Of a DNA stretch of 64,000 bases, positions 1 to 7,588 are shown one piece after another. The stretch spans positions 1 to 64,000 of the forward strand of contig NZ_FRAC01000013.1 of assembly GCF_900142215.1 (NCBI RefSeq). The letters run 5' to 3'. Source of the stretch: Anaerocolumna jejuensis DSM 15929 (lineage in GTDB: Bacteria > Bacillota > Clostridia > Lachnospirales > Lachnospiraceae). Every line of letters starts with the position of its first letter. The stretch's first letter is position 1. Under the pieces are notes generated by a model. The model worked only from the letters and a program-made list of their open reading frames with translations, was not told the DNA's origin and made no database searches. The position numbers and the translations under genes were made by a program.

Positions 1-26
1 AGCATGTGATGTTATATATAAAACAA

Positions 27-58
27 GGTCTGAAAGCTTATCGCTAAGCCTTCAGACC
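27..58 (-). terminator. Probable intrinsic terminator of the APH-like gene
   Basis: A 14-bp inverted repeat (arms 27-40 and 45-58, one mismatch, 4-nt loop) lies downstream of the minus-strand gene at 213. Read on the minus strand it is followed by a T-rich run (TTGTTTTATATA), which fits rho-independent termination. The rest of 1-212 shows no gene. Confidence 0.6.
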
Positions 59-126
59 GGCTATTATCATAGAAGATCAGCATTTACAGACTTTTATTCA
101 CACACTCTAAACAGTCTCCTCTTTGA

Positions 127-163
127 TATACTTTAAAAAACTTTAATGTAATCTAAGTTCTCC
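127..163 (+). repeat. 37-nt imperfect repeat, copy 1 (other copy at 2921)
   Basis: The stretch starting TATACTTTAAAAAAC matches 2921-2957 over its whole length with a few substitutions and one A-tract length difference. Both copies are intergenic and on the same strand. The function is unknown; the pair may be debris of a duplicated intergenic region. Confidence 0.45.
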
Positions 164-212
164 AGTTTCTGATATTTGATAAACTGTTCCAGTTTTTTTA
201 CCAAATTATCGA

Positions 213-1199
213 TTAAATAACTGTATTGTTCTTCCATTTATTATACCAAAATGTATATCTCTTTAATTGTTCTTTAAAAAAGTTATCATTAAGTCCATCC
301 CAGGAATTATTTATTTTTGTAGCACCTATAATTAGTCCAATAAACCATAATTGTCTTAATGCTGCAAAGGCGGGAATAGCAATAATTTCTGCTTGCGAAA
401 GTATGCGAACCTCATTGTATCCCTTCAAATAATTTTTCCATTCGTCTGAATTAATAAACTCCTCATTTATGGTGGTCTCATCCCATAAATAGACACATAA
501 ATCATAAGCTCTGTAACCGATTCCCATACAGTCAAAGTCAAAAATCTGAGGAATACCATCGGTGGAATATATATTTCCACTATGCATATCTCCATGGCAA
601 TAACCATAGTATGGTGCTGTAGTAGGAATATGGCTTATTAGGTCATTCCAAATCTGCGTTGAGCTTTCTACTATAAATTGTGTATCCATTTCATTCATAG
701 AACCGGCTTCAATAATACTTTTAAGTGGAAGTGAAATCAAGAGTTCATAAGATATATGTTGACGACTAATAATTAAGTTAACATCATCAGATGCTTTATG
801 AATCTCAGCAGCAAGCTTCCCAAGATTATAGGTGCTAACTGTTTTGTCATTTTTTACTTCTTCGAAAAGAACCGCATATCGTTTTCCTTCGGGAGCATTA
901 ATCTCCCAAATATATGTTTCATCCAATTGTTTAACAGGTATACAGGTATTAATACCTCTCGCCCTTAATTGTAACATTACATTTAGTTCTTCCTCATAAT
1001 CTTTTTTAGAAAAACGTACTGCGTGTGAAGTTCTTAAAAAATACCTACGGGTAGTTTCTTGGAGTAGATACACATCGTTCAAACCACTGCTCCATAAACG
1101 GCATTGCAATAGTTTTAAGCCATAGTTTAATTTGATTTCACTAAGTAGAGCATCCGGTGATAGTATTGATGATTGTATTGGGAAAAAAATCGAATCCAT
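213..1199 (-). CDS. Phosphotransferase of the APH/choline-kinase family
   Basis: The 328-residue protein has the APH (protein-kinase-like) fold. The Brenner motif H202-G203-D204 with N209 (HGDMHSGN) supplies the catalytic Asp and a metal ligand, and the DFD motif at 221-223 is the Mg site. Family members phosphorylate aminoglycosides, homoserine, methylthioribose, choline or protein Ser/Thr, and the substrate cannot be told from sequence. It most resembles the stress-response/homoserine-kinase-like branch rather than a known aminoglycoside enzyme. The start is fixed by AAAGGAGAC 5 nt upstream. The gene stands alone, between terminators at 27-58 and 1275-1325, so it is probably monocistronic. 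Confidence 0.8.
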   Translation of the reverse strand: MDSIFFPIQSSILSPDALLSEIKLNYGLKLLQCRLWSSGLNDVYLLQETTRRYFLRTSHAVRFSKKDYEEELNVMLQLRARGINTCIPVKQLDETYIWEINAPEGKRYAVLFEEVKNDKTVSTYNLGKLAAEIHKASDDVNLIISRQHISYELLISLPLKSIIEAGSMNEMDTQFIVESSTQIWNDLISHIPTTAPYYGYCHGDMHSGNIYSTDGIPQIFDFDCMGIGYRAYDLCVYLWDETTINEEFINSDEWKNYLKGYNEVRILSQAEIIAIPAFAALRQLWFIGLIIGATKINNSWDGLNDNFFKEQLKRYTFWYNKWKNNTVI

Positions 1200-1274
1200 T
1201 TTTTCGTCTCCTTTGTTTTTTCTATATTAATTGTATGCCACCGCCTTTTCGTTGTCATTCTCGAAAACAGATAG

Positions 1275-1325
1275 ATAAAAAAATAAGAAATCCACAATAT
1301 TGAATAGATCAATACTGCGGATTTC
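1275..1325 (-). terminator. Intrinsic terminator of the CD3324-like gene
   Basis: On the minus strand a 16-bp stem (two G-U pairs; arms 1310-1325 and 1287-1302) with a 7-nt loop is followed by TTATTTTTTT. It starts 5 nt past the stop codon of the gene at 1330. It insulates that gene from the APH-like gene downstream. Confidence 0.8.
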
Positions 1326-1329
1326 ATAA

Positions 1330-1605
1330 CTACATGATGGAACTCATTTTACTAATTATACGATAAATACTTTTTTCTGAAAGAAAATATTTCTCCGATA
1401 ATTCAGAAACACTTATCCCTTTTTGATGTAATGCAAAAATATTGCTATCTCTTATATCCAATTCCTGCCGATAGCCGCTTTTCATGCCCCATACCTTTCT
1501 TTTTTTATGCATAACTGGAATATAAAGGCATTCGCCGCTAACATATTTGTGGATTTGATTTATCAGTTCTGTAGGCAATACCTTTTCTGCGCTTATATAA
1601 CTCAT
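1330..1605 (-). CDS. Small HTH protein of the CD3324/Mor-activator-like family
   Basis: The 91-residue protein begins MSYISAEKVLP, the usual opening of clostridial CD3324-type proteins. Its C-terminal half (about 55-85: GISVSELSEKYFLSEKSIYRII) is a helix-turn-helix like that of Mor-type activators. It probably binds DNA; the target is unknown. The start at 1605 is preferred over a longer frame reaching 1752 because AAAGGAG lies 6 nt before it and the extra 49 residues look like non-coding, hydrophobic filler. It is a single-gene unit ending at the terminator 1275-1325. Confidence 0.75.
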   Translation of the reverse strand: MSYISAEKVLPTELINQIHKYVSGECLYIPVMHKKRKVWGMKSGYRQELDIRDSNIFALHQKGISVSELSEKYFLSEKSIYRIISKMSSIM

Positions 1606-1752
1606 TTTTTCTCCTTTCAATCTTATTTGAAATAAGAAAAAACTAAGCAGCAATATTTCTACTCTGAGATAGAATCTTAAAGGTAACCCCTTCTTATAAC
1701 ATAATTTATCATATTTGTAGTTCTCCCTTTGATATGATTTTGTAAATAACAC

Positions 1753-2020
1753 ATCTACTATTATATCTTATTTAAAAATAATAACAAGAATAAATTTCCA
1801 ATCAGTGACAGTACTATTTCTTTTAAGAGAGCATTTCTTAAAACATGCAGCAATACTTGTGGAGGGGGATATGACAAAGATTGATTTTATTCCAGAGTTT
1901 AGATGTTAGAATTTAAAAAATGGTTAATATAGCGGAATTATAGAAAGATTGTATTAAAATTGCAAGTGTAAATGTTTTTATGAATAATAATTTGGAAAAA
2001 ATATTGTACATTGTATTTAA
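1753..2020. other. Intergenic region with one very short ORF
   Basis: No gene longer than 40 codons is evident. A strong GGAGGGGG site precedes a 12-codon ORF (1871-1909, MTKIDFIPEFRC), which could be the stump of a lost gene or chance. The dispersed element copy 1 follows directly. Confidence 0.4.
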
Positions 2021-2180
2021 TTTCTCACCAGTGAACTGCAGCAGCACAGGCAGTATTAAATAATAAATAAATTCAAATTTCAACGTTTTTCAATGGATTG
2101 ACTTAGGTTAGGCTGTATTGAATAACAGCGAAGAAATATAGGGCACCCCATCATATAATGTGGTAGGGTGCCATTTATTT
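2021..2180 (+). repeat. Dispersed intergenic element, copy 1 (complete, with terminator)
   Basis: The copy has three parts. The head has a 10-bp palindrome (TCACCAGTGA) followed by GCAGCAGCACAGGCAG. The middle contains GACTTAGGTTAGGCTG. The tail is a terminator hairpin (2142-2148 with 2166-2172, GGCACCC/GGGTGCC) followed by ATTTATTT. Related copies lie at 2795, 3735, 14505, 19851 and 23738. Bases 2042-2070 are identical to 2795-2823. It could be a small RNA, a 3'-UTR element or a degenerate mobile repeat. Confidence 0.6.
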
Positions 2181-2232
2181 CGTGCTATTGTTAATTATAT
2201 AGGCATGTGCTAAAATTACTTGATACTAAAAC

Positions 2233-2263
2233 TTGACAAAATATAACACACTTGTTATATTTT
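2233..2263 (+). promoter_or_regulatory. Sigma-A promoter with palindromic operator for the Ltp-like gene
   Basis: TTGACA (2233-2238), a 17-nt spacer and TATATT (2256-2261) form a good sigma-A promoter. A perfect 11-bp inverted repeat, AAAATATAACA / TGTTATATTTT (2238-2248 and 2253-2263, 4-nt centre), spans the spacer and covers the -10 box. A dimeric repressor bound there would block RNA polymerase. Confidence 0.7.
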
Positions 2264-2308
2264 AGGTGGATTTAAATATTTTTATTTAGTAAATAGGAGG
2301 AGAATTTT

Positions 2309-2731
2309 ATGAGAGAAGTATGTTCTAGTAAGAGAGTAGTAATGAAAGTCATGGTATTAGTAATGGTTTTATGTTTCAATATGGGTATTTTACCGAGTAT
2401 GACTAGTATACAAAGTAATGTAGTAGTTACGGCTGAGGCAGCTACAGCAGGGCAGAAAAATGCATTAAAAGCAGCTAAAGATTACTTACATTCTATGTCA
2501 TTTTCGAAGAAAGGTTTGATTGAGCAGCTTAAATTTGACGGCTATTCAACAAAGGAAGCAAATTATGCAGTAGAGAATTGCGGTGCAAATTGGAAGAAAC
2601 AAGCAGTAAAGACAGCAAAAAGTTATTTAGATACTATGTCATTCTCTAAAAAAGAATTGATGGAACAGTTGGAGTTTGATGGCTTTACAAAAAGTGAGGC
2701 AAAGTATGGTGTAAGCAAAGCATACAAATAA
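2309..2731 (+). CDS. Ltp-family (host cell surface-exposed lipoprotein-like) protein, two repeats
   Basis: The 140-residue exported protein has a basic N terminus and hydrophobic segment (about 8-30), then an alanine-rich processing region ending near AEAATA. Two tandem Ltp-type helical repeats follow (about 50-90 and 96-138), each with the pattern AxDYLxxMSFSKKGLIEQLxFDGY(S/T)xxEAxYAV. Ltp domains are known from the superinfection-exclusion lipoprotein of Streptococcus phage TP-J34 and from many chromosomal Firmicute proteins of unknown role. No lipobox Cys is obvious, so it is probably secreted or signal-anchored. AGGAGGAG 6 nt upstream fixes the start. The palindromic promoter at 2233 suggests repression control. 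Confidence 0.75.
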   Translation: MREVCSSKRVVMKVMVLVMVLCFNMGILPSMTSIQSNVVVTAEAATAGQKNALKAAKDYLHSMSFSKKGLIEQLKFDGYSTKEANYAVENCGANWKKQAVKTAKSYLDTMSFSKKELMEQLEFDGFTKSEAKYGVSKAYK

Positions 2732-2794
2732 GAAGTATCACGTTATTATTACTTAGTATATAGAAATAATTCATCACTATGATTTCATTGAAGT

Positions 2795-2823
2795 CAGCAC
2801 AGGCAGTATTAAATAATAAATAA
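2795..2823 (+). repeat. Dispersed intergenic element, copy 2 (head fragment)
   Basis: 29 nt identical to 2042-2070 of copy 1, lying about 60 nt after the Ltp-like gene. A TCATCACTATGA head-like sequence lies just before it (2771-2782). The middle and tail are replaced by other sequence. Confidence 0.55.
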
Positions 2824-2872
2824 GATGAGATTTTCTCTGAGAGAAGAACGTAGTTTTTCTTGAGAATAAGTT

Positions 2873-2919
2873 AGAGACCCTTAAATTGACCGAAAAGTTG
2901 ATATAAGGGTCTCTTTTTG
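2873..2919 (+). terminator. Intrinsic terminator downstream of the Ltp-like gene
   Basis: A perfect 11-bp stem, AGAGACCCTTA / TAAGGGTCTCT (2873-2883 and 2904-2914), is followed by TTTTTGC. It lies about 140 nt past the Ltp stop codon. Confidence 0.8.
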
Positions 2920-2920
2920 C

Positions 2921-2957
2921 TATACTTTAAAAACTTTTATGTAACATGAAGTTTTCT
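2921..2957 (+). repeat. 37-nt imperfect repeat, copy 2 (other copy at 127)
   Basis: Starts TATACTTTAAAAACT, directly after the terminator at 2873-2919, and matches 127-163 with a few changes. No function is evident. Confidence 0.45.
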
Positions 2958-3110
2958 AAATGGGGTATTTAAGTGATTTTGAGAAAAAACTATGCTGAAG
3001 GAAATTGCGAGAGAATTCCATAAAAAACTAAAAAATTATATAATTATGAAAGATAATCGTTATTAACATCGTATTATAAGTGAAAGGGGATGATTACAAT
3101 AGAATATATT

Positions 3111-3485
3111 ATGACTGGAGACACAATGGAACAATATAGAGCTTACAGTAATTCTGAAATTGAATACCTGTTAAACAAATATGGTAATACAGTGTACCGC
3201 CTTGCTTTGATGAAAACGAAACAAAAGGAAAAGGCTGATGATATCTTTCAGGATGTCTTTATTAGATTGATCGGGTTAAGGAATCGATTGGATGGCGATG
3301 AACATATGAGAGCATGGATGATTAAAACAACCTTAAATTGTTGCAGAGATCTATGGAAATCCGCATGGAATAGACATGTAGTATATGAACAGATGGATGT
3401 TGAAGTCCGTGATGAAGAACCAGAAGTGAAAAATGATATACGTATGGAAGATATCATGTTAATGTGGATGGAAGGTTTGCATTAG
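3111..3485 (+). pseudogene. ECF sigma factor, 3'-truncated (region 2 only)
   Basis: The frame encodes a sigma-70 region 2: YLLNKYGNTVYRLALMKTK, then the DDIFQDVFIRLI core-binding helix, then AWMIKTTLNCCRDLWKS of region 2.4. It stops at 3485 with no region 4, so the protein (about 125 residues from 3111) lacks the -35-binding domain that ECF factors of about 165 residues need. The frame runs straight into a fragment resembling an anti-sigma C terminus at 3464. A GAAAGGGG site at 3081-3088 fits a start between 3090 and 3126. The intact pairs at 29163 and 42776 show the normal arrangement. Confidence 0.75.
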
Positions 3486-3697
3486 AAGGTTTCAGTCAGG
3501 ATTTATTGGGATATGGTACGTCAGAAGATGAGAAATATGATTCTGTATACGAATCATCAAATGGAATAAGGGCATATTTTGTGAAATCTGAGAGGAGTAA
3601 TAAGATTGTTTTCAAGGCAGGAGATATTTTATATCAGGTTATCTCGAATGCACCAATAAAAGAACTGAAAAATTTGATAGATTCTTTCGAATATTAG
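3464..3697 (+). pseudogene. C-terminal remnant of an anti-sigma factor-like protein
   Basis: A 77-codon frame in +1 relative to the truncated sigma gene encodes ALEGFSQDLLGYGTSEDEKY and later GIRAYFVKSE and KAGDILYQVISNAP. This looks like the last part of a DUF4367-type domain, common in anti-sigma partners of clostridial ECF factors. It has no start region, membrane segment or ribosome site of its own. The simplest reading is one deletion that removed the 3' end of the sigma gene and most of the anti-sigma gene. The DUF4367 assignment is an inference from pattern only. Confidence 0.55.
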
Positions 3698-3734
3698 AAA
3701 AGATGCGGTGCTCAAAGGATTTATGGAAGGAAAT

Positions 3735-3913
3735 GTATTGCTCACTAGTGACCGCAGCAGCACAGACAGTACTCAACAATAGATAATAATTATCATTGAA
3801 AGCGGCTTGTGCTGTAGAGCACTAGGCTGTCCTTAATCAAAAGTAGGCAAATCTATTTGTTCGATTTTGCTATCGGATATTATGAGGCAAAAGTAATGGT
3901 AGAGTGCTTTTTT
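3735..3913 (+). repeat. Dispersed intergenic element, copy 3
   Basis: The head TTGCTCACTAGTGACCGCAG contains a perfect palindrome TCACTAGTGA and is followed by CAGCACAGACAGTACT. A divergent middle follows. The tail TGGTAGAGTGC plus TTTTTT (3897-3913) matches the 3' terminator arm of copies 1 and 4. It begins about 40 nt after the anti-sigma remnant, and the toxin-antitoxin promoter follows. Confidence 0.5.
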
Positions 3914-4000
3914 CGTTCAAAATTGAGATAAAAAAAGTCTTCTAGTCCGTGGTAGAAAGACATAATTTTAGTACATCTTAAACTAAAACGATATTCAAAT

Positions 4001-4035
4001 TCTAGGTTGAATATATCCTAGATAGAGCGTATAAT
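4001..4035 (+). promoter_or_regulatory. Phd-Doc promoter with operator over the -35 box
   Basis: TTGAAT (4007-4012), 17 nt, TATAAT (4030-4035) is a strong sigma-A promoter. A 6-bp inverted repeat, TCTAGG / CCTAGA (4001-4006 and 4017-4022), brackets the -35 element. Phd/YefM antitoxins repress their own operon through such palindromes, so this is the expected autoregulatory site. Confidence 0.7.
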
Positions 4036-4061
4036 ATTATCATAGAAAGGATGGTGTTATT

Positions 4062-4304
4062 ATGAAAGTTGATTTAAACAATCTGATATCAATAACAGAA
4101 GCGAATCAGAATTTTTCTAAGGTAGCTCGTATGGTAGATGAAAATGGAGCAGCAGTTATTTTGAAAAATAATGCTCCAAGATATGTGATTATAGATTATA
4201 GTAAATTACAGGAAGATAAAATTGCTGATAATATAATGGTAGAGGAAGCAGCAATGAAATATCTTACTAAGTATGCAGATGCTTTTGAGGAATTAGCAAA
4301 ATGA
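4062..4304 (+). CDS. Type II antitoxin, Phd/YefM family
   Basis: The 80-residue protein has the Phd/YefM N-terminal DNA-binding fold: ISITEANQNFSKVARMVDENGAAVILKNNAPRYVIIDY is the family signature. A charged C-terminal tail (about 50-80) would wrap the toxin. It should neutralise the Doc-like toxin encoded by the next gene, with which it overlaps by ATGA (4301-4304), and repress the shared promoter at 4001-4035. AAAGG lies 11 nt before the ATG. Confidence 0.85.
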   Translation: MKVDLNNLISITEANQNFSKVARMVDENGAAVILKNNAPRYVIIDYSKLQEDKIADNIMVEEAAMKYLTKYADAFEELAK

Positions 4305-4681
4305 CAAAGTTAAGTAAAGAACAAATCTTAACGCTACATTCAATGGTAATAAAGCAATCTGCCGGTCTAGATGGTGTCAGAGATAATGGATTACTTGATA
4401 TGGCACTACATGCACCTTTTCAAACGTTTGAAAGTACAGAGTTATATCCATCTATACAGAATAAAGCGGCTAGACTATCTTTCAGTATAATCAGTAATCA
4501 TCCTTTTATTGATGGAAATAAAAGAATCGGTATCTTGGCTATGCTGGTTTTTATGGATGTTAATCAACTAGAGGTTAATTGTTCGAACCAAGATATTATT
4601 GAACTTGGTTTAGGAGCAGCCAGTGGAAAATACAATACGGATTTTATTATAGATTGGATTATTGCACACAGTGGCGAATGA
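4301..4681 (+). CDS. doc: Fic/Doc-family toxin (Doc-like)
   Basis: The 126-residue protein matches the length of Doc. Its active-site loop reads HPFIDGNKRIG, the Doc form HxFx(N/D)xNKR rather than the Fic form HPFxxGNGR. In phage P1 Doc this variant phosphorylates EF-Tu and halts translation, whereas Fic enzymes AMPylate. The N-terminal LHSMVIKQSAGLDGVRDNGLLDMAL region is also typical of Doc. It is co-transcribed with the antitoxin by a 4-nt overlap, and the pair is probably active since both proteins are full length. Confidence 0.88.
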   Translation: MTKLSKEQILTLHSMVIKQSAGLDGVRDNGLLDMALHAPFQTFESTELYPSIQNKAARLSFSIISNHPFIDGNKRIGILAMLVFMDVNQLEVNCSNQDIIELGLGAASGKYNTDFIIDWIIAHSGE

Positions 4682-4700
4682 TAATTTTATTATAAAAATG

Positions 4701-4734
4701 GCGGATACCTTAAACGGGAACCCGCTATTTTTTT
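4701..4734 (+). terminator. Terminator of the Phd-Doc operon
   Basis: GCGG and CCGC arms (4701-4704, 4722-4725), with weaker inner pairing, are followed by TATTTTTTT, 20 nt after the toxin stop codon. Confidence 0.55.
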
Positions 4735-4986
4735 AGTTGAACTTTCATTATAGTATACTAAATTTGGTCAGTTGGTCTTAGCATAAACAACTAAAGGATT
4801 ACTTGTTGGTCTTTTTTATTAACGTTTTTCTGTTAACAATAAATCTTGGATATAAAACGAAGATAAAAATAATTAATTTGGTAAAAATACATAAATAGAA
4901 GTAAAAAAAATGCGTCAAGAAGTAAAAATATAACATTTATGTTCTGAATAGATAATTATATAATGAGAAGCGAAAGAGATAATTTA

Positions 4987-5099
4987 ATGAAAAAACAAAA
5001 TTTATGCCAACTTTTTTAGCTATTGTGCTTATACTACTGTTGATGACAGCATGTAGTAAGAATTTGCACATTGAATATCCGCGGCGCATGGTTAAATGA
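4987..5099 (+). pseudogene. Frameshifted lipoprotein gene stump
   Basis: An ATG at 4987 with GAAAGAG upstream opens into a run of six A and stops after ten codons. Adding one A gives MKKTKFMPTFLAIVLILLLM followed by TACSKN, a textbook lipoprotein signal peptide with lipobox TAC. That second frame ends at 5099 after about 37 codons, so the gene is also truncated. It may be the remnant of a solute-binding protein or other lipoprotein. The other possibility is slippage at the A tract. Confidence 0.55.
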
Positions 5100-5124
5100 G
5101 CGGTAGATAACAGGTATGAAAATG

Positions 5125-5189
5125 TGATTTGAACTAAACTGACATTCGGCAGAAAGCCAAATGATTCAAAGCTTTATCGAGTCAAATCA
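5125..5189 (+). promoter_or_regulatory. Possible operator before the sugar-binding protein gene
   Basis: An 8-bp inverted repeat, TGATTTGA (5125-5132) and TCAAATCA (5182-5189), with a related ATGATTCAAA between them, lies 40-100 nt upstream of the binding-protein start. The downstream YesN-type regulator could bind such half-sites, but no clear -35/-10 pair was found. Confidence 0.3.
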
Positions 5190-5228
5190 TATTAACATAA
5201 ATAAAAAAATTTTATGAGGAGGGGCACT

Positions 5229-6554
5229 ATGAAAAAGATTATCTCATTACTGCTGGCTGTGGGGATGCTCGTATCTCTCGTAGGGTGCGGGAAAAATTCC
5301 ACAACCCAAGCACCTGCCACAACCGAAACACCTGCCACAACCGAAACACCTGCCGCAACCAAAGCACCTGCTGAAACCTCGAGTAAGCCTACAGACCTAA
5401 CTATGTGGTGTATAGCAGTAGAGAGCGATTCAAATCGCCATGCTTATGAAACTGCTATTGCTGATTTCCAGAAAGCTCATCCGGAAATCAATCTCAAATG
5501 GGAAGCTACCCAAAACCAGGATTATAAGACAAAGATTAAGGCTGCTGCCGCAGCAAATGAACTGCCAGATATCTTCTTCACATGGGGAGGCGGTTTCCTT
5601 AGAGAATTTGTTGATGCTAATCGTGTTTATTGCTTAGATGATGCCTATGCTAATTATTCTTCTGAATTGCCAGATAAAGTGCTGACAAATCACAAATATG
5701 ACGGCAAGCTTTATGGCGCACCAACAAATTACAATGTCGTTGCTATGTTCGCTAATATGGAGCTTCTCAAGCAAGCAGGTTACGATAAAGTTCCTGGTAC
5801 ATATGAAGAACTGATGGCTTGCTGTGACGCTCTTGTTAAAAAGGGAATTATTCCTTTTGGCTGTTCAGGGAAAGAGACCTGGTGTGTTACCGAGTATCTT
5901 GAGTCTATTATCGAGAAGAGCGTTGGTGCTTCCGCACTTACCGATATGTATCTTGGCAAAGCTTCATGGAATAACGAGGGTGTTGTCAAGGCAGTTGACA
6001 ATTTCCAGGAAATGATTAAAAAGAAGTATTTTGATCCGGAAGGAATTGCTCTTAGTAATGACGAGGTTAAAGCAAACTTTATAGCAGGAAAGTACGCTTT
6101 CTATGTTAATGGTACATGGAACTGTGCAAGTTTTGTTGATATTGCGGATAAGGTTCAGATTGCTGAATTCCCAGTTATTGATTCTACCAAGTCTCAGCTG
6201 GGCGAGCTCATTGGTGGCCCCAGTGATTCACTTGCTGTTTCAGCTACTTCGAAGAATCCTGAGATTGCTGCAAAGGCCGCATTTGAACTTGCTAAGGGCG
6301 TATGCCACTATGGTTACCTTGATGGTAACGGACTTCCGGCATGGAAGGTTGATTATGACACAAGCAAACTCAACAAACTGACACTGGCAGTCGCTGATAT
6401 TATGAATAATTCAAAACAGAGTGTTCTGTTTGGTGACGGTATTCAGTCTGCTGATAATGCAAACATTTATCTTGACTATGTTAACCAGATTTATGCTTCT
6501 GCAATTGATGGTAAGACATTTGCTGAAAGTCTTGATAAAGACCTTAAAAAATAA
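5229..6554 (+). CDS. Sugar ABC transporter substrate-binding lipoprotein (family 1)
   Basis: The 441-residue protein starts at the ATG 4-5 nt after GAGGAGGGG; an in-frame ATG 15 nt upstream is inside that site. A lipoprotein signal peptide ends LVSLVGC-GKN. A Thr/Pro/Ala linker with tandem APATTETP units (about 23-50) follows, then the mature binding domain beginning DLTMWCIAVESDSNRH. The motifs NELPDIFFTWGGGF and YDGKLYGAPTNYNV are typical of family-1 oligosaccharide binders. It would capture a sugar outside the membrane and deliver it to the two permeases downstream. The sugar is unknown. Confidence 0.9.
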   Translation: MKKIISLLLAVGMLVSLVGCGKNSTTQAPATTETPATTETPAATKAPAETSSKPTDLTMWCIAVESDSNRHAYETAIADFQKAHPEINLKWEATQNQDYKTKIKAAAAANELPDIFFTWGGGFLREFVDANRVYCLDDAYANYSSELPDKVLTNHKYDGKLYGAPTNYNVVAMFANMELLKQAGYDKVPGTYEELMACCDALVKKGIIPFGCSGKETWCVTEYLESIIEKSVGASALTDMYLGKASWNNEGVVKAVDNFQEMIKKKYFDPEGIALSNDEVKANFIAGKYAFYVNGTWNCASFVDIADKVQIAEFPVIDSTKSQLGELIGGPSDSLAVSATSKNPEIAAKAAFELAKGVCHYGYLDGNGLPAWKVDYDTSKLNKLTLAVADIMNNSKQSVLFGDGIQSADNANIYLDYVNQIYASAIDGKTFAESLDKDLKK

Positions 6555-6628
6555 TTCTGGGAAGTATATGATTTAAGAAAAATGAATGAGAGCCGATAAG
6601 CCATCAGGCTCTGATTCAATAAAAAAGG

Positions 6629-6677
6629 AAGCGGTTTCCCAACGATTGTCTGGATCAAAATCATCTGGGAACCGCTT
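6629..6677 (+). terminator. Intercistronic hairpin between binding-protein and permease genes
   Basis: Arms AAGCGGTTTCCCA (6629-6641) and TGGGAACCGCTT (6666-6677) pair with one bulge around a 24-nt loop. There is no long T run. Such stems often protect the abundant binding-protein mRNA or partially terminate before the permeases. A similar stem sits at the same place in the second sugar operon (49384). Confidence 0.6.
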
Positions 6678-6702
6678 CTTATCTATTAGGGAAGGAATCA
6701 AG

Positions 6703-7584
6703 ATGAAAAAACTATATAGTAATAAGCTGACAATTATTCTTTTTATTCTCCCTGCGCTGCTACTTTTTCTTCTCATTCTTGTTGCTCCGATATTTATATC
6801 GGGCTATTACAGCTTTTTTGATTGGAACGGCTTTGGAAAAAAGACTTTCATTGGAATGGAAAATTATGGGGAACTGTTTACCAGCAACTCAATAGGCTTT
6901 GTGAAGGCTCTGGGCAATGCGCTGCTTTTGGCACTGCTTTCAGTAGCAGTTCAATTGCCTCTCGCGCTGGGGCTTGCACTTCTTCTCGGTAAGGGAAGAA
7001 AGGGGGAACGAGGTTTCCTTTCAATTTATTTTATGCCTGTTCTTATATCGACTGTTGTTATCGGTCAGCTCTGGCTAAAGATTTACAATCCATCCTACGG
7101 TTTACTTAATGTAGCGCTGAGATCTCTTGGTCTGGATAGTCTGGCAAAGATCTGGCTTGGAGAAAAAACTACCGCACTCGGTGCAGCTTTCGTACCTATT
7201 TTATGGCAGTATGTCGGTTATCATATGTTGTTGATGTATGCCGGTATCAAGAGTGTTCCGCCCGAGTATCGTGAGGCAGCAATGATTGATGGAGCAAGAG
7301 AGGGACAGGTAAACCGTTATATTATTTTACCGTACATAAAGCCTATATTGAAGATAAGCACTATCTTTGCTGTTACAGGCTCCCTGAAGTCTTTTGACTT
7401 AATCTATGTATTAACAAATGGCGGACCGCTACACGCAACGGAGGTGCCCAGTACACTGATGATAAGTATGTTGTTCCTGCGTAATAGATATGGTATGGGT
7501 AGTACGATTGCTTTCCTTCTCATCATTTTATGCTTCACATTTGCTTTGATTATTGGCTGCATATTTAGAGATAAGGAGGATTAA
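6703..7584 (+). CDS. Sugar ABC transporter permease, MalF/UgpA type
   Basis: The 293-residue inner-membrane protein has about six hydrophobic segments and a permease EAA loop, EYREAAMIDGAREGQVNRYIILPYIKP, which contacts the ATPase. The ATG at 6703 follows GAAGGAA. A longer frame from 6586 would run through the hairpin at 6629-6677 and lacks a ribosome site. It ends 4 nt before the next permease gene. No ATPase gene is nearby, so a shared MsmX-type ATPase is expected. Confidence 0.9.
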   Translation: MKKLYSNKLTIILFILPALLLFLLILVAPIFISGYYSFFDWNGFGKKTFIGMENYGELFTSNSIGFVKALGNALLLALLSVAVQLPLALGLALLLGKGRKGERGFLSIYFMPVLISTVVIGQLWLKIYNPSYGLLNVALRSLGLDSLAKIWLGEKTTALGAAFVPILWQYVGYHMLLMYAGIKSVPPEYREAAMIDGAREGQVNRYIILPYIKPILKISTIFAVTGSLKSFDLIYVLTNGGPLHATEVPSTLMISMLFLRNRYGMGSTIAFLLIILCFTFALIIGCIFRDKED

Positions 7585-7588
7585 CAAC

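Noticed and set aside
1127..1327. Minus-strand 66-codon frame between the APH-like and CD3324-like genes
   Set aside because: It overlaps the APH-like gene start and a strong terminator and has no ribosome site.
6586..6702. N-terminal extension of the first MalF-type permease
   Set aside because: It passes through an intercistronic hairpin and lacks a ribosome site; the ATG at 6703 gives a normal permease start.
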